Shown here one piece after another: positions 42,366-51,411 of a stretch of 64,000 nucleotides of DNA; position 1 is the first letter of the stretch; each line of letters opens with the position of its first letter. The notes under the pieces were generated by a model. That model saw nothing but the letters and a program-made list of their open reading frames with translations. It had not been told where the DNA came from and ran no database searches. Location of the stretch: contig NC_019678.1 in NCBI RefSeq assembly GCF_000316665.1, positions 3,534,001-3,598,000 on the forward strand, in the 5' to 3' direction. The DNA is from Rivularia sp. PCC 7116 (GTDB taxonomy: Bacteria > Cyanobacteriota > Cyanobacteriia > Cyanobacteriales > Nostocaceae). The position numbers and the translations under genes are program-made.

Positions 42366-45300
42366 ATGGCTGGTCAGCTAAGTCACGACAAGGTGCGTTT
42401 TGCTACATTTAATGCTTCTTTGAATCGTAATAATGCAGGGGAATTAATTACCGATTTATCTACCCCAGATAACGAGCAAGCCAAAGCTGTAGCCGAAATC
42501 ATTCAGCGAACAAATCCCGATGTTTTGTTATTGAATGAGTTTGATTATGATGAAAATGGGGAGGCGATCGCCAATTTCAAGCAGAACTATTTAGAAGTTG
42601 CTCAAAATGGTGTTGATGCTGTTGAGTATCCCTACGTTTATTTAGCACCTTCCAATACAGGTATTTCTTCTGGGTTTGATTTAAATAATGATGGTACTGT
42701 TGGCACTGAAAGCTTTGATTTAGCTAATGATGCTTTTGGTTTTGGTACTTTCCCCGGACAATATGGGATGGTATTGTTATCCAAGTATCCTATAGAAGAA
42801 TCAGAAATAAGAACTTTCCAGAATTTTTTATGGAAGGATATGCCAAATGGGTTTTTGACTAATGACCCTAGTATTGACAATCCCGATACAGAAGTCAATG
42901 AAAATTTGAATGGGTTTTATTCTGCTGAAGAAATAGAAGTACTGCGTTTATCTTCTAAAAGTCATTGGGATATTCCGGTTAATGTAAATGGTGAAATTAT
43001 TCACGTTTTAGCTTCTCACCCCACACCTCCAGTATTTGATGGTGAAGAAGATAGAAACGGTAAACGCAATCACGATGAAATCCGCTTCTGGGCTGATTAT
43101 GTAACTCCTGGGAATGGTGAATATATTTATGATGATAGTGGTGAAACTGGGGGTTTAAACTCCGGTGCAAAATTTGTCATCATGGGAGACCAAAACGCTG
43201 ACCCCAACGATGGTGACAGCACAGATAATGCAATTTTGCAACTATTAGATAATCCTCAAATTAATACTGCTGTTACTCCTTCGAGTGAAGGTGGAATTGA
43301 TGCAGCGATTCGTCAAGGTTTGAATAATCTTACTCAAACTGGTAATCCAGCATTTGATACAGCAGATTTTGCAGAAGAAAATTTTGGTGGTCCTGGAAAC
43401 ATAAGAGCGGATTATGTTTTACCTTCTAATAATTTAGATATTGAGTCAGCTGGAGTATTTTGGCCAGAAGGTGATGAAGCTGAATTTGATTTAGTCGGAG
43501 ATTTTCCTTTCCCCAGTTCCGACCATCGTTTGGTTTATGCTGATGTTGAGAAAACCAATGTTGACCGCAAAACTGTTTCTAATGTGAATTTCTTGGGAGA
43601 AGTTACTTTTCCTACTGGTTTACAGCTTGAGGAAACGGAAGTTGGGGGAATTTCTGGTTTAGCTTACGATGCTTCTAAGGGAATTTATTACGGATTATCT
43701 GACGATAGAAGTCAAATCAATCCCGCTCGTTTTTACGATATATCCATTGATTTAAGCGACGGTTCTTTGGATGATGGGGATATTAGCTTTGATAGTGTTA
43801 CTACTCTTTTAGATGAAGATGGTAATGCTTTCCCAGAGTTCAGTCTCGATCCAGAAGGAATTGTTCTCACCAAAAATAATACTTTATTTGTTTCTTCTGA
43901 AGGGGATACAAATCAATTAATCAATCCTTTTGTTAACGAGTTTTCCCTAGCTGGACAAGAAATTGGTGAATTACCAGTACCAGCGAAATTCCTACCTACA
44001 GCAAACCAAAGCAGCGGAATTCGCAACAATGCTGCTTTTGAAAGCTTAACTATTACTCCCGATGAACGTTATTTATATACTGCTGCTGAAGATGCACTTT
44101 TCCAAGATGGTGAAAGAGCAGATTTAGATAATGGTTCTTTGGTAAGAATTGCTAAATACGATTTACAAACCAGAGAAGTTGTTGGTGAATTTGTTTATGA
44201 ATTGGATGAAGTCGCTGAAGTACCAGAACCTGCTGATGGTTTTAAAGTAAATGGTTTAGTCGAATTACTTGCTACTGATAATAACGGTAGTCTTCTAGCT
44301 CTGGAGCGTTCTTTTTCTGTAGGAAAAGGTAACACGGTTAAACTTTACGAAGTCCAAACCCAAGGTGCTTTAGATGTTAGCGGTGTAAATGATTTATTCC
44401 GTGAAGAACCTTTAGAAGATGATGGAGAAATTTTAGCTCCTGGTGCTTTTGAAATTGATCCAGCGGTTAATAAGCGTTTGTTGGTAGACTTTGCTGATTT
44501 GGGAATTACTCCCGACAATTTAGAAGCTTTGGCTTTTGGTCCTACATTACCAGATGGTAGTCAAAGTTTAATTGTTGCTAGCGATAATAATTTTAACGAC
44601 ACTCAAACAACTCAGTTTCTTGCTCTTGGTTTAGATTTCGATACTACTCCCGCAGTTCTTCCCACTGTAGAAACTCCTTACACCATTGATAACGAGGAAG
44701 TTCTCGAACCAAAACCGTTAAATATTCTGTTGGTTAACGATGATGGTTTTGAAGCAGAAGGCATCGAAGTCATGTATGATGCTCTTGTCGCTGCTGGTCA
44801 TAATGTTACCTTCGTTGCACCAAAGGAACAGCAGAGCGGTAAGGGAACTTTAATTAATGTAGATAATCTGGGACAACCTACAGAAGTTGTTGAATTTGAA
44901 CCAAATAAATGGTATATAGATGCTTCTCCTGTAGTTACAACTTTAGCTGGGTTAGATTTTGTTCTTAATGGTGAAGAACCAGATTTAGTTATTTCCGGGA
45001 TTAACGAAGGGGAAAACGTTGGTGCTTCTGTTGCGATTAGTTCTGGTACGGTAAGTGCAGCAACTACCGCTACTCGTCGGAATATTCCTGCAATTGCTGT
45101 CAGTGCTGGAACTTTGCGAGATGCTGCTTTTAATGTTGACGAAGCAGAATTAGAGAAAGCTTATCAAACAGGTGCTGATACAGTTGTTGATTTAGTTAAA
45201 CAACTCAGCCTTTACTCTAGCGCTAGTGATAATAGTAAACTAATGCCAGATGGAGTTGGTTTAAATGTCAATATTCCTCCGGTTGTAGATGATATTGAAG

Positions 45301-48300
45301 GTATTTCCTACACCAAGTTAGATGGAACTGGTACTTTCAACTTGTTTGTAGATGAACTTGCTCCCGATGTTCCTGGTTTACTTTTCACTCAGGGAGAGGA
45401 AATAGAACCTTCAGAAATTACAGTTGAAGATTCCGAAGGACAAAACTTCCTTGCTGATTTTATTACCGTAACTCCTATTGATGGAGATTGGACGGCGAGT
45501 GATAATGTCCGTCAAACTTTGAGCGATAGAATTGAATCTGCTCCCGAAAATCCCACAGCAACACCTTTAAATATTCTGCTCACCAACGATGATGGTTTTG
45601 ATGCTCCTGGGATTGAAACTCTCTACAATCAACTTACTGCTGCTGGTCATAATGTAACTTTAGTTGGTCCTTTTGAACAGCAAAGCGGTACCGGAACAGT
45701 ACTTGATGTAGATAAAATCTTCCAACCTCTTGATATTACCAATGTTGGAGGTGATAAGTGGTATGTAGATGCTGGAGTTCGTACTACTACCTGGGCTGGT
45801 TTAGATTATGTCTTAGATGAACAACCAGACTTAGTAATTTCTGGGATTAATGCAGGTGAAAATATTGGACCTGGTGGTGCGGTTTCTTCTGGTACGGTAA
45901 GTGCAGCAGTTACAGCATTATTAAGAGAAGTACCAGGAATTGCAATTAGCGGTGGAATTGATTTCGCTACTTTTGAAACTCCCGATACCACTTACGATAT
46001 TGGTGCTGATTACCTTGTAAATTTAATTGCTCAACTTCAAGCAACTCAAGGTGAAGATGATTTCATTCTTCCTGACGGTAAAGGTTTAAGTATTAATATT
46101 CCTACTCGTTTACCAGATGGTGTAGATGAAATTCAACCTGCTGTATTTACAAACGCTAGCGACACCGAACCATTTAATATTGATTTTGGTCCTGTAGATG
46201 AAGATGGTAACGTCGGACTCAGATTTGCTCCAAACGCAATTCCTACAGAACCCAATCCCACATCAGAAGGAGACCAATTCTTATCAGGTTTCATTACCGT
46301 TACCCCAATTGACGGAGATTGGACAGCACCCCAGAGCGAAAGAGAAATCGCTGAAAGTATTTTAACTGCTCCAGAACCAGTTTTAGCTGGTGATTCTGAC
46401 GACCCCGCAATTTGGGTAAATCCCGATAATTCGGCTGAAAGTATTGTTATCGGAACTTTGAAAGATGGTGGTTTAGCTACCTTTAATTTACAAGGAGAAA
46501 TTCAACAGGTAATTTCAGCACCAGGATTTGGGGAACAAGCTTTATTAGGGGAAAACGAGAACCAAGAATTTGAAGAATTTGGCGATAGCGAAGCGCTGCT
46601 GCAAGCAGAACGCCGTTTCAACAACGTTGATATTATCTACAATTTCCCTCTAGCATCAATGATAATGGGTGGGGAAACAAAAGTTGATTTAGCGGTTGCT
46701 TCCGATAGAGAAAATGACACTTTAGCTATCTTTAGTATTTCCGAAAACGGTCAACTAAATAAATTACCTACACCACAATTAGATGATGCAGAATTTTCAA
46801 TTTTTGGTGTAGATGATGGGGAAGCAACGGCTTACGGTTTAGCAACTTATACCAGTCCGGTTTCTGGAAAATCCTACGTTTTCGTTACCCAAGCTGACGG
46901 TAATAAAGTTGCTCAAATCGAATTAACTTCTAAATTAGGTCCCGCTGACGAACAATTAATAGAAGCAGAAGTTGTTCGTACTTTAGAATTACCAACACCC
47001 ACAGGTGATGCAGAAGATTCTCAATCGGAAGGAGTTGTAATTGACCAAGAACTGGGTTTCCTTTACGTAGCGCTGGAAGACCAAGTAGGTATACTCAAGT
47101 TCTCTGCCGAACCAGATGCTGGTAGTGATTTTACTGTAGTTCAATCTGTAGATGCTGATTACCTAACTCCCGATATTGAAGGTTTATCAATATACTACGG
47201 TGACAACGGAACTGGTTATTTAATTGCTAACAGTCAAGGTGATTCTTCCTATGCTGTTTTCAGTCGTGAAGGTAATAACGAATATTTGGGTAGTTTCGTT
47301 GTTGGTGATAATAACGGAATTGACCAAGTAAATGAAAGCGATGGTTTAGATGTAATTAACGTACCTTTGGGTGAAGAATTCCCCAACGGATTATTAGTAT
47401 TACAAGACGGAGCAAACGACCCGCAAAATGCTGTTGAAGATGATGAAGAATTAGAAAATAACAGCACCAACTTTAAATTTGTACCTTGGGATGGAGTCGC
47501 AAATTCATTCGATAATTCCTTACAAATTAACACCAGCAGCTATGACCCACGCAATCCAAAACCACAATCCTTAATTAACGGAATTGCTAGCGGTGATACC
47601 ACCCAAAATTCTACAGTATTGTGGGCGCGGAGTACATTCGTGGGTGAAGTCACCTTTGAATATTCCACTGACGCAGAATTCAATTCCGTTATCGGAACAG
47701 TTACCGCAAACGTAGAAAACACTAACGTTCCCGTCAAAGTTGAAATTAACGGTTTAAATCCAGGAACCGAATATTATTATCGCGTTACCGATGCTGCTGG
47801 CGATAGTGCAATCGGTGAATTTGAAACTTCTGCCGAAACTGGAACAAAAGCAGGTTTACGCTTTGGTGTTGCTGGAGATTGGAGAGGTGAAATTTCTCCT
47901 TACCCCGCAATTAGTAATGCCTCGGAAAGCGATTTAGCATTCTTCGTCGAACATGGTGATACAATATACGCCGATTATGGTTCAGCCGCAGTCCTGAACG
48001 AAGATGGAAGTTTCAAAGAACAAGCGGAAACTCTTGACGAATATCGCGCTAAACACGGTGAAGTTTACGGAACTCGCTTCGGTCAAAATACCTGGACTGA
48101 TTTACGCGCTTCAACCTCAATTCTGGCTACAATTGACGACCACGAAGTAATTAACGACTTTGCAGGTGGAGAACCAGCTGCTGACGATGCTCGTTTCCCA
48201 GAACAAGCGGGTTTAATTAACGATACAGAACTCTACGAAAACGGACTGCAATCTTTCCAGGAATACAACCCCCTACGGGATGAATTCTATGAAAATACGG

Positions 48301-49811
48301 GTGATGAACTTACCGAAGGCGAGCGCAAACTATATCGTAACAATACTTACGGTAGCGATGCAGCAGTAATTACCCTTGATAACCGTTCCTTCCGCAATCA
48401 AGCCTTAGACAATCCTGATGCAACCACATTAGGCATAGACTTAGCATCAGGAGTTGACCAAACTACTGCTTTCACCAACTTTGTAGTTAACGAAGTACTT
48501 CCTTTTGAAACTGCTGCATTTGACCCCACTCGAACAATGTTGGGTCAGCCGCAATTAGAAGACTTAAAGCAGGATTTACTCAAAGCCGAACAAGACGGGA
48601 CAACTTGGAAGTTCGTCATGGTACCCGAGCCAATGCAGGCTTTGGGACCATTGCTTGGACCTGCCGACCGTTTCGACGGATATCTTAACGAACGTACCGA
48701 AATTCTCCAGTTTGTTGAAGATAACGACATTGATAACGTCGTATTTATCGCTGCGGATATTCACGGAACTTTGGTTAATAATTTAACTTACCAAGAACAA
48801 CCTGGTGGTCCGCAAATTGCTACTAATGCCTTTGAAGTTACCACTGGTTCTGTAGCTTTTGATGCACCATTTGGTCAAAGCGTTACCAATGGTGCAGCAC
48901 AACTTGGTTTTGTGACTCCCGAACAGCTTCAACAATACAACAGTTTACCCATACTCAATGCACCCGCAGGTGTTCCCAGCAAAGATGATTTCTTTACTCA
49001 ATTGCTCAACGATGCAGCTTTAACACCATTCGGTTTAGACCCAGTTGGTTTAGAAGCAGATAGCGGAATTGATGCAGAATTAATCCAAGGTGGATATGTA
49101 GCAGCACATACCTTTGGTTGGACTGAGTTCGATATTAATGCAGAAACTCAAGCATTAACCGTAACCACATACGGTATTGAGCCATATTCCGAAGAGGAAT
49201 TACTGGCAAATCCCGAAGCAATTACCAGCAGAGAACCGCAAATAGTCAGTCAATTTGTGGTTAATCCTCAAGAAGTAGACCCATTAAGCGCTACTCTCAT
49301 TGACACCAGCAATAAAGATGCAGATGGAAATGAGATAGAATTAATTGACCTCACAGCATACGCAGGTCAAACCGTAACAGCTAGTTATGAAATTAACCGA
49401 GAAGCTGATTACGACAACAACGTTTACTTCTATACAGTTGGTGACGAAGGTAAAATTGGCGAACTAGCACCTACAGATGGAACTGAGTATATCCAAGCTG
49501 CATTAAACAACGTTGTTAATTCAAGCCAAGGATTAACAACTCCCGACGAACAAATAACTATGGGAACCTTGGAAATAGCAGGTGGTGATATGCTTGGTGT
49601 TTTGATTGTTGCTGACGGTAATCTTAGTGAAGCTAAGAACAACCTTGATAGTGTAGAAGGAGTTTACTTCTCTTACATGGGAGCAAACACCGATAACGGA
49701 AGTTTCGACCACATCAAATTTGAGAATGGTATGTTCAAATTTGAAGACTTAGTTAACGGTGGTGATGAAGATTTCGACGATATTGAAATCAAGATGGAAT
49801 TTACCGTGTAA
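42366..49811 (+). CDS. Giant modular phosphorus-scavenging protein (EEP, phytase-like, SurE x2, phytase, PhoD, DUF4114)
   Basis: 2481 aa. Domains by residue: endonuclease/exonuclease/phosphatase, 1-397 (TFNASLNRNNAG, ILLLNEFD-like VLLLNEFDYDENG, MGDQNADPND, SSDHRLVYADV); esterase-like domain of phytase, 407-758 (GGISGLAYDASKGIYYGLSDD); SurE 1, 782-1061 (NILLVNDDGFEAEGIEVMYD); SurE 2, 1067-1333 (NILLTNDDGFDAPGIETLYN); 3-phytase beta-propeller, 1336-1711 (DSDDPAIWVNPDNSAESIVIG); PhoD, 1727-2301 (FVEHGDTIYADYG, IDDHEVINDF, IAADIHGTL); DUF4114, about 2318-2481. No N-terminal signal; the acidic DUF4114 end (GGDEDFDDIEI) suggests type I secretion. Each module should free phosphate from a different organic substrate (nucleic acid, nucleotides, phytate, phosphodiesters). 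No clear Pho box was found. Confidence 0.88.
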   Translation: MAGQLSHDKVRFATFNASLNRNNAGELITDLSTPDNEQAKAVAEIIQRTNPDVLLLNEFDYDENGEAIANFKQNYLEVAQNGVDAVEYPYVYLAPSNTGISSGFDLNNDGTVGTESFDLANDAFGFGTFPGQYGMVLLSKYPIEESEIRTFQNFLWKDMPNGFLTNDPSIDNPDTEVNENLNGFYSAEEIEVLRLSSKSHWDIPVNVNGEIIHVLASHPTPPVFDGEEDRNGKRNHDEIRFWADYVTPGNGEYIYDDSGETGGLNSGAKFVIMGDQNADPNDGDSTDNAILQLLDNPQINTAVTPSSEGGIDAAIRQGLNNLTQTGNPAFDTADFAEENFGGPGNIRADYVLPSNNLDIESAGVFWPEGDEAEFDLVGDFPFPSSDHRLVYADVEKTNVDRKTVSNVNFLGEVTFPTGLQLEETEVGGISGLAYDASKGIYYGLSDDRSQINPARFYDISIDLSDGSLDDGDISFDSVTTLLDEDGNAFPEFSLDPEGIVLTKNNTLFVSSEGDTNQLINPFVNEFSLAGQEIGELPVPAKFLPTANQSSGIRNNAAFESLTITPDERYLYTAAEDALFQDGERADLDNGSLVRIAKYDLQTREVVGEFVYELDEVAEVPEPADGFKVNGLVELLATDNNGSLLALERSFSVGKGNTVKLYEVQTQGALDVSGVNDLFREEPLEDDGEILAPGAFEIDPAVNKRLLVDFADLGITPDNLEALAFGPTLPDGSQSLIVASDNNFNDTQTTQFLALGLDFDTTPAVLPTVETPYTIDNEEVLEPKPLNILLVNDDGFEAEGIEVMYDALVAAGHNVTFVAPKEQQSGKGTLINVDNLGQPTEVVEFEPNKWYIDASPVVTTLAGLDFVLNGEEPDLVISGINEGENVGASVAISSGTVSAATTATRRNIPAIAVSAGTLRDAAFNVDEAELEKAYQTGADTVVDLVKQLSLYSSASDNSKLMPDGVGLNVNIPPVVDDIEGISYTKLDGTGTFNLFVDELAPDVPGLLFTQGEEIEPSEITVEDSEGQNFLADFITVTPIDGDWTASDNVRQTLSDRIESAPENPTATPLNILLTNDDGFDAPGIETLYNQLTAAGHNVTLVGPFEQQSGTGTVLDVDKIFQPLDITNVGGDKWYVDAGVRTTTWAGLDYVLDEQPDLVISGINAGENIGPGGAVSSGTVSAAVTALLREVPGIAISGGIDFATFETPDTTYDIGADYLVNLIAQLQATQGEDDFILPDGKGLSINIPTRLPDGVDEIQPAVFTNASDTEPFNIDFGPVDEDGNVGLRFAPNAIPTEPNPTSEGDQFLSGFITVTPIDGDWTAPQSEREIAESILTAPEPVLAGDSDDPAIWVNPDNSAESIVIGTLKDGGLATFNLQGEIQQVISAPGFGEQALLGENENQEFEEFGDSEALLQAERRFNNVDIIYNFPLASMIMGGETKVDLAVASDRENDTLAIFSISENGQLNKLPTPQLDDAEFSIFGVDDGEATAYGLATYTSPVSGKSYVFVTQADGNKVAQIELTSKLGPADEQLIEAEVVRTLELPTPTGDAEDSQSEGVVIDQELGFLYVALEDQVGILKFSAEPDAGSDFTVVQSVDADYLTPDIEGLSIYYGDNGTGYLIANSQGDSSYAVFSREGNNEYLGSFVVGDNNGIDQVNESDGLDVINVPLGEEFPNGLLVLQDGANDPQNAVEDDEELENNSTNFKFVPWDGVANSFDNSLQINTSSYDPRNPKPQSLINGIASGDTTQNSTVLWARSTFVGEVTFEYSTDAEFNSVIGTVTANVENTNVPVKVEINGLNPGTEYYYRVTDAAGDSAIGEFETSAETGTKAGLRFGVAGDWRGEISPYPAISNASESDLAFFVEHGDTIYADYGSAAVLNEDGSFKEQAETLDEYRAKHGEVYGTRFGQNTWTDLRASTSILATIDDHEVINDFAGGEPAADDARFPEQAGLINDTELYENGLQSFQEYNPLRDEFYENTGDELTEGERKLYRNNTYGSDAAVITLDNRSFRNQALDNPDATTLGIDLASGVDQTTAFTNFVVNEVLPFETAAFDPTRTMLGQPQLEDLKQDLLKAEQDGTTWKFVMVPEPMQALGPLLGPADRFDGYLNERTEILQFVEDNDIDNVVFIAADIHGTLVNNLTYQEQPGGPQIATNAFEVTTGSVAFDAPFGQSVTNGAAQLGFVTPEQLQQYNSLPILNAPAGVPSKDDFFTQLLNDAALTPFGLDPVGLEADSGIDAELIQGGYVAAHTFGWTEFDINAETQALTVTTYGIEPYSEEELLANPEAITSREPQIVSQFVVNPQEVDPLSATLIDTSNKDADGNEIELIDLTAYAGQTVTASYEINREADYDNNVYFYTVGDEGKIGELAPTDGTEYIQAALNNVVNSSQGLTTPDEQITMGTLEIAGGDMLGVLIVADGNLSEAKNNLDSVEGVYFSYMGANTDNGSFDHIKFENGMFKFEDLVNGGDEDFDDIEIKMEFTV

Positions 49812-49841
49812 CTGTTTTATTGGTTTTCTTTAATTGAATTT

Positions 49842-49887
49842 AAACATCAATACCTAGTAAGTCATTCTTTCCTAGGTGTTGATGTTT
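49842..49887 (+). terminator. Long terminator hairpin of the giant gene
   Basis: A 16-base stem AAACATCAATACCTAG / CTAGGTGTTGATGTTT with one G-U pair, 30 bases after the stop. It separates the giant gene from the reductase gene. Confidence 0.8.
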
Positions 49888-49951
49888 GAACGAAATTAGC
49901 TACTGCTGATAATTATTGTTACTTTTATTTTGTGAGGAGTAAAAAGATAGT

Positions 49952-51304
49952 ATGGTTGATCTGCTTATCATCGGTGGTAGCGATGCGGGTATTAGTGCAG
50001 CTTTACGAGCAAAGGAATTAGACCAAACAGTTAATGTCACAATTGTTGTAGCTGATAGTTATCCTAATTTCAGTATTTGCGGTATTCCATTCTATCTCAG
50101 CGGCGAAGTCCCGGATTGGCGTAATTTAGCTCACCGCACGGCAGGAGAAATCACTCAAACTGGTATCAATTTATTACTCAACCATAAAGCAGTAAGTATT
50201 GATTCCCAACAGAAAAAAGTTAAAGTAGTCAACGAAGAAAATCAAGAAAATTGGCTGACTTACGATAAGTTAGTAATTGGTACTGGTGCCGTACCCGTTC
50301 AACCTGCCATTGATGGATTAAATCAAAGTGGAGTATTTTTATTGCACTCGATGGCAGATAGTTTTGCAGTTCATCAACATTTAACTAGCAAAAAACCGCA
50401 ATCAGTAGTAATTATCGGTGACGGATACATTGGTTTAGAAATGGCAGATGCTCTGACTCACCAAGGAATAAAAGTTACTGTGGTGGGACGTTCTCCCAGC
50501 GTCATGAGAACAGTTGATGCGGGTATTGGAAATTTGATTGCTGCTAAATTACAAAGTCATCAAGTTGAAGTAGCGTCGAGCGTTGAAGTTAATGCGATTC
50601 AACAACAAGATGGACAATTAGTAGTATTTGGAACTAATAATTTCCATAAAAATGCTGACATGGTAATTGTAGCGGTGGGAGTGCAACCATTAACCGATTT
50701 AGCTGATAGCGCAGGCTTGAAAACTGGTTTACGCGGTGCAATTCAAGTTAACCGCAAAATGGGAACGAATGTTCCCGATATTTATGCAGCGGGAGACTGT
50801 GTAGAAACTTTGCACCGTTTGTTAAACAAATATATCTATCTTCCTTTAGGAACTACAGCACATAAACAAGGTCGAATCGCAGGAGAAAACGCGGTTGGTG
50901 GTAATCGCGAGTTTGCTGGTTCTCTTGGTACTCAAGTAGTGAAAATTTTTGATATGGCTGTTTCCCGTACTGGTTTGCGAGACTCGGAAGCCAAAGATGC
51001 TGGATTTGACCCTTTAACAGTTGAATTTGAAACTTGGGACCACAAAGTTTATTACCCAGGAGCAAAGAAATTACACATTCTAGTTACCGGAGACAAGCAA
51101 ACCCGAAAGCTTTTAGGAGCGCAAATTGCCGGACATTATCAAGGAGAAGTAGCCAAACGGATTGATATTTTTGCTACTGCCATATTCCATGATATGAAAG
51201 TTGAAGATATCAGCGAATTAGACCTTAGTTATACACCACCCCTTTCTAGCCCTTGGGACCCCGTACAGATGGCTGCTCAAGCTTGGGTAAAACAGCTTGC
51301 TTAA
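49952..51304 (+). CDS. FAD-dependent pyridine nucleotide-disulfide oxidoreductase (CoA-disulfide reductase/NADH oxidase-like)
   Basis: 450 aa. The FAD-binding GxGxxG-type loop is IIGGSDAGISAAL at 6-18; the redox Cys is Cys43 in FSICGIPFYLSG, a single Cys as in CoA-disulfide reductase and NADH oxidase; the NAD-binding loop is VVIIGDGYIGLEMADAL; FAD is contacted again at IYAAGDCVETLHR; the C-terminal dimer domain runs from KIFDMAVSRTGL. It would reduce a small disulfide, a polysulfide or O2 using NAD(P)H. Start fixed by SD GAGGAG. Tail WAPDV-like end; next gene 107 bases on. Confidence 0.9.
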   Translation: MVDLLIIGGSDAGISAALRAKELDQTVNVTIVVADSYPNFSICGIPFYLSGEVPDWRNLAHRTAGEITQTGINLLLNHKAVSIDSQQKKVKVVNEENQENWLTYDKLVIGTGAVPVQPAIDGLNQSGVFLLHSMADSFAVHQHLTSKKPQSVVIIGDGYIGLEMADALTHQGIKVTVVGRSPSVMRTVDAGIGNLIAAKLQSHQVEVASSVEVNAIQQQDGQLVVFGTNNFHKNADMVIVAVGVQPLTDLADSAGLKTGLRGAIQVNRKMGTNVPDIYAAGDCVETLHRLLNKYIYLPLGTTAHKQGRIAGENAVGGNREFAGSLGTQVVKIFDMAVSRTGLRDSEAKDAGFDPLTVEFETWDHKVYYPGAKKLHILVTGDKQTRKLLGAQIAGHYQGEVAKRIDIFATAIFHDMKVEDISELDLSYTPPLSSPWDPVQMAAQAWVKQLA

Positions 51305-51411
51305 GTATTTCTATTGCTGCCAATCATATATATGGAGTATATGTATATAATTTTACTTATAAATCATTGCTGGCTGCTGTAAAGTATCACATAAAAAGAT
51401 TTGCTTTTGTG

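Noticed and set aside
51253-51411. Longer start for the NACHT protein overlapping the reductase gene
   Set aside because: The extra 53 codons overlap the end of the FAD reductase in another frame and have no conserved sequence; ATG at 51412 begins a plausible domain.
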